DNA from: an uncultured Porphyromonadaceae bacterium
GTDB lineage: Bacteria > Bacteroidota > Bacteroidia > Bacteroidales > Muribaculaceae
Direction of reading: 5' to 3'
Length of the DNA stretch: 20,093 bases
NCBI GenBank assembly: GCA_902462525.1
Contig: CABQCA010000029.1
Span: 1-20,093, forward strand
Shown: piece after piece, positions 15,607 to 20,093 of the stretch
Layout: each line of letters opens with the position of its first letter
Position numbering within the stretch: position 1 is the stretch's first letter
Program-made: the position numbers and the translations under genes
Notes under the pieces: model-generated
Told to the model about the DNA's origin: nothing
Seen by the model: only the letters and a program-made list of their open reading frames with translations
Database searches by the model: none

Positions 15607-15893
15607 AAAAATCGTATTGCGGTTATAACTTCGGCGCCGACTGCTTCGTTGAGGTGCTGCACGAGCGACTCGCGGATGTACGAAAGTTCCTCGCGCAGGG
15701 GCGCCGACACTATCTGCACGTTGAGCGTGCGGTCTTTCACAAAAATGCGTCCGGTGTAGGAAGCGATGTTACGGCCGACCACATCGGGCCACACCGACTC
15801 GATGGAGCGGCGGTTGAACTCGGGCCTCAGCCCGGTGCTGTCGATCATCTGCCGGATCACAGCATCGATACGCATTGGTTCTGCACGCTTCAT
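15603..15893 (-). CDS. DUF721 domain protein (DciA-like)
   Basis: This 96-residue protein of the DUF721 family shows the characteristic central strand region: WPDVVGRNIASYT (35-47), then VKDRTLNVQIVSAPLREELSY. DciA, the family's characterised member, assists loading of the replicative helicase in bacteria lacking DnaC, and many Bacteroidetes carry DUF721 next to recF as here. The ATG at 15893 overlaps the recF stop by 4 bp and is preferred to an upstream start (15941), which would read 16 residues out of frame inside recF. Function by family and context is likely but unproven. Confidence 0.85.
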   Translation of the reverse strand: MKRAEPMRIDAVIRQMIDSTGLRPEFNRRSIESVWPDVVGRNIASYTGRIFVKDRTLNVQIVSAPLREELSYIRESLVQHLNEAVGAEVITAIRFL

Positions 15894-17020
15894 GGCCGGT
15901 CGGTGGCTACAAGTGTGAAAACACCGTTCTCCACATGCCACAGACGGCAGGTGTCGGGGCCGGCTTCGGTGGGAATGTCGGCCACGATTTCGTCGAGATG
16001 CCTGCGGTTTGTATCGGTAATGAAAATCTGGCCGAAACTCTCGGTGCTGCCCACTATGGCCATGATGCGGCGCACCCGGCCGGCGTCGAGCTTGTCGAAG
16101 ATATCGTCGAGCAGCAGCAGTGGCTTCACGCCGAGGCTCCGGTGCAGCAGTTCGTACTGTGCGAAGCGCAGCGCCGAGGTAAAGGTCTTGGTCTGGCCCT
16201 GCGAGGCCGAGCGGCGCACGGGCATACCGTCGAGAACGAACTCGATGTCGTCGCGGTGAGGCCCCGACGAGGTGTATTTCAGGACAGCGTCGCGGCTGCG
16301 GGCGTGGCGCAGATGTGCGGCGAGGCCGCCGTCGGCGGTGTAGTCCTTTGTGGCATATACCAGCGCCGGAGTTTCGTCACAGTCGGCGATGGCCCGGTAA
16401 AACGGGAGGAAGATACTGCCGAGCTTTTCAATGTTTTCGCGGCGACGGGCAGCGATGTAGTCACCGGCAACTTCGAGCTGCGCCTCCAGAGCATCGTAGA
16501 GGCCGCTGTCGGCACACTCCATTTTCAGGAGCTTGTTACGCTGTTCCAAAGCGTGGTTATAGCGGATAAGGGCGTCGAGGTAGGCAGGGTCGCGCTGCGA
16601 TATTATCTGGTCGATGAAGCGCCGGCGCTCGGCCGGCTCACCGCCAACCAGATTCATGTCGGCAGGCGAAAGGAGTACCAGCGGAAAGGCTCCGATGTGA
16701 CCGGCGAGACGCTTGTATGCCTTGCCGCCGCGCTTAAAGGTCTTGGGCCGGCCGGGCTGTACGGCCGCGGTGACCTCCTCGTCGAGGCCGCGGCGAAAGT
16801 AGCGGCCCCGCAGCATGGTGAAGCCGTCACCGCGCCGCACGAGCATGGCGTCCTGCGCACCGGTGAAACTGCGGCAGAAACTCATGAAATACAGGGCATC
16901 GAGAAGATTGCTCTTTCCCATGCCGTTGTCGCCTAAAAAACAGTTGATTTTAGACGAAAAACACAGTTCGGCCGATGCGATGTTTCTGAACGATGTGAGA
17001 CTTAACTCGCGGAGTATCAC
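15890..17020 (-). CDS. recF: DNA replication/repair protein RecF
   Basis: This 376-residue SMC-like ATPase is of normal RecF length. Walker A is GDNGMGKSN (30-38), the ABC signature is SQGQTKT (273-279) and Walker B is LLLLDDIFDKLD (301-312). The motifs RELSLTSFRN at the N-terminus and SPADMNLVGGEPAERRRFID are typical of RecF. It binds gapped DNA and loads RecA with RecO/RecR. The start is GTG at 17020, sharing GTGA with the stop of the esterase gene. No dnaA or dnaN lies beside it, unlike the classical arrangement in many other phyla. Confidence 0.97.
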   Translation of the reverse strand: MILRELSLTSFRNIASAELCFSSKINCFLGDNGMGKSNLLDALYFMSFCRSFTGAQDAMLVRRGDGFTMLRGRYFRRGLDEEVTAAVQPGRPKTFKRGGKAYKRLAGHIGAFPLVLLSPADMNLVGGEPAERRRFIDQIISQRDPAYLDALIRYNHALEQRNKLLKMECADSGLYDALEAQLEVAGDYIAARRRENIEKLGSIFLPFYRAIADCDETPALVYATKDYTADGGLAAHLRHARSRDAVLKYTSSGPHRDDIEFVLDGMPVRRSASQGQTKTFTSALRFAQYELLHRSLGVKPLLLLDDIFDKLDAGRVRRIMAIVGSTESFGQIFITDTNRRHLDEIVADIPTEAGPDTCRLWHVENGVFTLVATDRP

Positions 17021-17826
17021 TTTCTAAACGCTTTGTCGAAGAAATAGAGATGGTAGCGGATAGAGTTCGCCCAGTATTTATGGCTGTGGTTTCCGGGGCG
17101 CGAGGTGTACTCGTGGGGCACACCGGCATCGAGCAGGGCCTTGTGAAGAGCTTCGTTGACACCGGCGAAGAAATCCTCCGAACCGCAGTCGAACACTATA
17201 TTCAGTCCGGCATCCTTCATCTGCGGCACAAGCGACGCAACGGCATGTCTCTGCCACAGTTCGGGGTCCTGTTCATAGGTCTTGCCAAGAAGTTCTGCCA
17301 TTTTCCAGCGTTTGGTGAATTTTGTTATATCCACTCCGCCGCTCATGCTTCCGGCATTCCTCCAGATGTCGGGGTGGCGTGTGGCGAGCCAGAGAGCACC
17401 ATGGCCTCCCATACTGAGACCGGTGATGGCACGCTGCGAAGCATCGGCCTTTGTCGGGTATTTCGAGTCGATATACGGCACAAGTTCCTTGGTGATGAAG
17501 CTCTCCATCTGCATTCCGGGCTGTGCGGGTGAATCCCAGTACCAGCTGTCGCGGCCGTCGGGCATCACAAAAATCATGCCGTAGCGGTCGGCAAGTTCGC
17601 CAAGTCGCGGCTCAGTGGTGCAGGTCCAGTCCTTGTAGCTGCCGGTATATCCGTTGAGGATATACACGGTTGGAAAACGCTGGCCCACTTCGCCGCGGGG
17701 GGTGATGACGACAGCCTTCGCAGGGCCGGGAATGTATTTTGCAGCCACCGACACAGTATCGGTGGTATAGGCTTTGGCCGAAAGAACGGCCACCGCCGCA
17801 ATAATAGCCAGAAGTATTTTTTTCAC
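17017..17826 (-). CDS. Secreted alpha/beta-hydrolase esterase (esterase D/tributyrin esterase-like)
   Basis: This 269-residue protein, taken from GTG at 17826, has an immediate signal peptide (KKILLAIIAAVAVLSAKA, cleavage near residue 19). The hydrolase fold is clear: YILNGYTGSYKDW around the oxyanion region, nucleophile Ser138 in GLSMGG, likely acid Asp218 in CGSEDFF, and His249 in GNHSHKYW. It probably hydrolyses acyl or acetyl esters in the periplasm; carbohydrate or lipid esters are both possible. A longer reading to 17895 would place 23 non-signal residues first and read through the predicted promoter, so the GTG is preferred. First gene of the operon with recF. Confidence 0.82.
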   Translation of the reverse strand: MKKILLAIIAAVAVLSAKAYTTDTVSVAAKYIPGPAKAVVITPRGEVGQRFPTVYILNGYTGSYKDWTCTTEPRLGELADRYGMIFVMPDGRDSWYWDSPAQPGMQMESFITKELVPYIDSKYPTKADASQRAITGLSMGGHGALWLATRHPDIWRNAGSMSGGVDITKFTKRWKMAELLGKTYEQDPELWQRHAVASLVPQMKDAGLNIVFDCGSEDFFAGVNEALHKALLDAGVPHEYTSRPGNHSHKYWANSIRYHLYFFDKAFRK

Positions 17827-17852
17827 TGTCTGAAATTTGATTAGCGTACCTG

Positions 17853-17860
17853 CAAATTTA
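17853..17860 (-). promoter_or_regulatory. Predicted -7 box of the esterase-recF-rmuC operon
   Basis: TAAATTTG on the minus strand matches TAnnTTTG and would start transcription near 17846, about 20 nt before the GTG at 17826. The -33 element is unclear. The site supports the GTG start over the longer reading frame. Confidence 0.5.
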
Positions 17861-17970
17861 GACAAAATTTCGGTAATATCACCCCCACGGTACAAAAAAC
17901 AGCTTACATTTTATAAGTCAGCATCAGATCGTGATATAAGCGGACAATTTTTATCAAATAGACCGATAAC

Positions 17971-18000
17971 AAAAACGCCCGGGCGTATATCGTCCGGGCG
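17971..18000 (-). terminator. Intrinsic terminator after the FKBP pair
   Basis: On the minus strand CGCCCGG (18000-17994) pairs with CCGGGCG (17982-17976), with further pairing inside, and is followed by TTTTT (17975-17971). It lies 24 bp after the lipoprotein FKBP stop codon. The rest of the 197-bp gap to the esterase gene shows only the esterase promoter. Confidence 0.88.
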
Positions 18001-18023
18001 CTGATTGTATTGTCGCTATATTC

Positions 18024-18908
18024 TTATTCAGGGTCGATTTCGAGAACTTCGACATCGAACACCAGCATTTCGTTGGGACCGATACCTGCGGCGGGCTGTC
18101 CTTCAGGACCGTATGCAAGTTCGCCGGGAATATAGAGGGTGGCACGTCCTGTCTTGCCCAGAAGCATTATACCTTCGCGGAAGCCGGGTACTACGCCCTG
18201 AAGATTGAAAGTGGCGGGGGTGCGTCCGTCGGTGCTGTCGAAGACAGTGCCGTTGAGGTGCTTGCCGGTGTAGTTCACAACTACGGTCGAGTTTTCCTTG
18301 GGTTTGTCGCCCTGACCGGCATCTTCAATCTTGTAGGAAAGACCGCTGGCTGTTGTTGCGATATTCTCGCCGTCGGCTTTGAGTTTAGCCACATATTCCT
18401 CGCCTTTTTTCACATTTTCCTGCGCTTCGGGCGACTGGGCTTTTTCAGCAGCTTTTTCGGCAGCGGCCTTCTCGCGGGCCTCCGACATCATGCGCATCAT
18501 TTCCTGACGAATCATCTGCCCCTGCTCGGGCGAGATGCTGTCGGCAAGGAAAGCCTGCTTGAAAGCCGCGAGAGCCTTGGCACGGTCTATGTAAATGCCC
18601 TGTTCTTCGAGCTGGCTCATCTCGCCAAGCATCTGCAGACCGATCTGCAGACCGATCTGAGTGCTGCGGTCGCCATTGGAACCGAACACAAGCTGAAGTC
18701 CGCGCAAGAACTCGGTCTTGTCGATAGGATTCTGGGTATTGGTCGAAAAGTCTTGGGCAAGAACAGTGCCTACATACTGACCGTAGACATTGGTAAGAGA
18801 ATCGTTTGCCGCTTTGCACGACGAAGCGTCGCCGTTGCATTTGCCGCACGATGCCATAGTCATGGCTATGGCGACAAGGGCGCATGCGCCCGAAATCAAT
18901 TTTTTCAT
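18024..18908 (-). CDS. FKBP-type peptidyl-prolyl isomerase lipoprotein
   Basis: This 294-residue protein has a lipoprotein signal ending AMTMASC (acylated Cys21), so it is placed in the periplasm or outer membrane. It has an FKBP-type N-terminal dimerisation region (about 35-145), then a charged, alanine-rich linker helix (about 140-175). The FKBP catalytic domain (about 195-291) contains VVVNYTGKHLNGTVFDST, VVPGFREGIMLL, ATLYIPGELAYG and MLVFDVEVLEI. It catalyses cis-trans isomerisation of Xaa-Pro bonds and likely acts as a folding chaperone for envelope proteins. The N-terminal region contains a 12-bp in-frame tandem duplication (QIGLQIGL). It follows the cytoplasmic FKBP gene by 21 bp and shares its transcript. 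Confidence 0.93.
   Translation of the reverse strand: MKKLISGACALVAIAMTMASCGKCNGDASSCKAANDSLTNVYGQYVGTVLAQDFSTNTQNPIDKTEFLRGLQLVFGSNGDRSTQIGLQIGLQMLGEMSQLEEQGIYIDRAKALAAFKQAFLADSISPEQGQMIRQEMMRMMSEAREKAAAEKAAEKAQSPEAQENVKKGEEYVAKLKADGENIATTASGLSYKIEDAGQGDKPKENSTVVVNYTGKHLNGTVFDSTDGRTPATFNLQGVVPGFREGIMLLGKTGRATLYIPGELAYGPEGQPAAGIGPNEMLVFDVEVLEIDPE
18636..18659. repeat. 12-bp in-frame tandem duplication
   Basis: CAGACCGATCTG occurs twice in direct succession (18636-18647 and 18648-18659) inside the FKBP lipoprotein gene, duplicating four residues (QIGL) in the N-terminal region. Slippage at this site would change length without breaking frame. Confidence 0.85.
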
Positions 18909-18929
18909 TGTATTTTTGTGTTGTATATT

Positions 18930-19556
18930 TTATTTCTTCCCTACTACTTCAATGAGAGTGACATCGAAAATCAGCGTCTGGTTAGGACCTATGCCCGGCA
19001 CCCCCTGAGGACCGTAAGCCAGCTCCGACGGAATGTAGAGACGCCATTTCGAGCCGGCGTTCATCAGCTGGAGAGCTTCAACCCAGCCCGGAATCACCTG
19101 TGTGACGCCGAAAGTGGCCGGCTCGCCGCGTTCTTCGCTCGAATCGAAGACTGTGCCGTCGATAAGTTTGCCGGTGTAATGCACAGTCACCTGATCGGCT
19201 TCCGTCGGTTTGGGACCGTTGCCCTGAGTGATGACTTCGTACTGAAGGCCCGAAGGAAGAGTTAGCACTTCGGCACGTTTTCCGTTAGTCTCAAGGAATT
19301 CCTTTCCGGCTTTGGCATTTATCGAGGCCATAGCCTGAGCTTCTTCCTGCTGTTTTTTCTGAAGGTCCATGAAGAACGACTGCACGACAGCCTTGGCCTC
19401 TTCCGAACTCATTCTGGGGGCAGCGCCATAGAAGACTGCCGACAGGGCGTCGGTAAAGTCGGGCACACTTATTTTTTCGATACCCGAGGCACGGAAGTTG
19501 TATCCGATGCTCAGACCGAGAGCATAGCTGAGGCGGTCGAATTCTTTATTGTCCAT
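18930..19556 (-). CDS. Cytoplasmic FKBP-type peptidyl-prolyl isomerase
   Basis: This 208-residue FKBP lacks any signal peptide and so is cytoplasmic. An N-terminal helical dimerisation region (about 1-90; LSYALGLSIGYNF) is followed by the catalytic domain (about 110-205): VTVHYTGKLIDGTVFDSS, VIPGWVEALQLM, WRLYIPSELAYG and LIFDVTLIEV. The layout resembles FklB/FkpA-type dimeric isomerases. The active-site aromatic and Asp-Ser positions (FDSS) are kept, so it should be active. It is first of a two-gene unit with the lipoprotein FKBP, giving one isomerase for each compartment. Confidence 0.93.
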   Translation of the reverse strand: MDNKEFDRLSYALGLSIGYNFRASGIEKISVPDFTDALSAVFYGAAPRMSSEEAKAVVQSFFMDLQKKQQEEAQAMASINAKAGKEFLETNGKRAEVLTLPSGLQYEVITQGNGPKPTEADQVTVHYTGKLIDGTVFDSSEERGEPATFGVTQVIPGWVEALQLMNAGSKWRLYIPSELAYGPQGVPGIGPNQTLIFDVTLIEVVGKK

Positions 19557-19590
19557 AATAAATCTGTATTTTGTTCTATGTTAGAGTTTG

Positions 19591-19598
19591 CAAAGATA
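19591..19598 (-). promoter_or_regulatory. Predicted -7 box of the FKBP pair
   Basis: TATCTTTG on the minus strand is identical to the -7 box of the outer-membrane operon. Transcription would start near 19584, about 28 nt upstream of the ATG at 19556. The -33 element is not clear. Confidence 0.5.
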
Positions 19599-19689
19599 AG
19601 CTTTTTCACGCTATTATCACTAATAACCCAACAAAAAACTCACCCATAAGGTTCTGCCACAGCCCGGAAAGCCTGTCGGCACAAGCACA

Positions 19690-19728
19690 CAGCAGGCTAC
19701 TGCCGTGTCGGAGGGCAGCAGCCTGCTG
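19690..19728 (-). terminator. Strong hairpin downstream of the KDPG aldolase gene
   Basis: CAGCAGGCT (19690-19698) pairs with AGCCTGCTG (19720-19728), and CTGCC/GGCAG (19700-19704/19714-19718) extends the stem. It lies about 26 bp after the aldolase stop. There is no U-tract on the minus strand, so it may stabilise the 3' end or terminate with help, not act as a simple intrinsic terminator. Confidence 0.5.
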
Positions 19729-19753
19729 TAATGTAATATGTGGTGAAGGATAT

Positions 19754-20093
19754 TTATTTGTGGCAGGCGCCAAGAGCTTCGCAGCACTTGTCAGTTACGT
19801 AAGCCCAGTCGGCAGCGGCAACACGGTCCTTGGGGAAGAGCTTGCTGCCCATGCCTACGTAGTCGGCACCGGCGCCGAACCAGCCGCCGAGATTTTCGGG
19901 TGTAGGCTCTACACCGCCGGTGACCATGATTTTTGCCCAGGGCATGGGAGCCTTGAGACCTTTGACAAACTTCGTGCCGAGGACATCGCCCGGAAAGACC
20001 TTGCACACCTCGCAGCCGGCTTCCTGTGCGGCGCCCACCTCACTGACACTGCCGCAGCCCGGGATGTAGGGCACCTGACGGCGGTTGCACACG
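19754..20093 (-). CDS. 2-dehydro-3-deoxy-phosphogluconate (KDPG/KHG) aldolase, C-terminal part
   Basis: The window edge cuts off the N-terminal half; 113 codons remain. The sequence is clearly the class I KDPG/KHG aldolase (Eda) family: PYIPGCGSVSEV, then CKVFPGDVLG, in which the Lys is the Schiff-base lysine, then KIMVTGGVEPTPENLGGWFGAGADYVGMGS for phosphate binding. The enzyme splits 2-keto-3-deoxy-6-phosphogluconate to pyruvate and glyceraldehyde 3-phosphate, ending the Entner-Doudoroff and uronate pathways. Its upstream partners, such as a KDG kinase, would lie beyond the right edge. A hairpin follows the stop. A GTG just inside the edge is an internal valine and not the start. Confidence 0.92.
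   Translation of the reverse strand, partial: VCNRRQVPYIPGCGSVSEVGAAQEAGCEVCKVFPGDVLGTKFVKGLKAPMPWAKIMVTGGVEPTPENLGGWFGAGADYVGMGSKLFPKDRVAAADWAYVTDKCCEALGACHK

Overview
The window looks like a chromosomal segment of a Bacteroidales bacterium of moderately high GC content; Muribaculaceae is the best guess, but this rests on gene content and not on a phylogeny. Supporting signs are several Bacteroidetes-type -7 boxes (TAnnTTTG), start codons without clear Shine-Dalgarno sequences, a PCMD-domain lipoprotein, OprO/P-like and small beta-barrel outer membrane proteins, a giant surface protein with a type IX secretion-like C-terminus, and paired FKBP prolyl isomerases. There are no tRNA or rRNA genes and no CRISPR array. 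Both edges cut genes: a ribokinase stub at the left edge and a KDPG aldolase at the right.

Layout. (1) 1-1428: a ribokinase gene, broken after about 40 codons at what looks like an insertion-element end, diverges from an intact LacI-family regulator. Between them lie three TTGCGCAA palindromes spaced exactly 12 bp apart, just downstream of a good ribokinase promoter. (2) 1462-2268 (-): a NapH-like membrane polyferredoxin. (3) 2353-6607 (+): a four-gene outer-envelope operon behind a textbook Bacteroidetes promoter. It encodes two paralogous small beta-barrels, a PCMD-domain lipoprotein with an internally duplicated N-terminus, and an OprO/P-like porin. It is the best candidate here for an uncharacterised multi-protein system. 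(4) 6744-8695 (-): a rhomboid protease translationally coupled to a membrane-anchored endonuclease/exonuclease/phosphatase-family protein. (5) 8846-13339 (-): a 1497-residue multidomain secreted adhesin-like protein with its own terminator, and an unusual hairpin directly against its start codon.

(6) 13383-17826 (-): a compact operon of esterase, recF, DUF721/DciA-like, hot-dog thioesterase, rfbC and rmuC. Four successive junctions are 4-bp stop/start overlaps and the fifth has a 2-bp gap. It mixes DNA-maintenance genes (recF, DciA-like, rmuC) with envelope and small-molecule enzymes. (7) 18024-19556 (-): two FKBP-type prolyl isomerases, the first gene cytoplasmic and the second a lipoprotein, ending in a strong terminator. 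(8) 19754-20093 (-): the C-terminal part of a KDPG/KHG aldolase.

The genes fall into separate functional units and do not form one pathway. The left end is a sugar-catabolic control locus that has lost its kinase. The middle is devoted to the outer membrane and cell surface. The right part holds housekeeping functions in DNA repair, protein folding and sugar acid breakdown. All reading is by eye; homology calls rest on recognised motifs and no searches were run.
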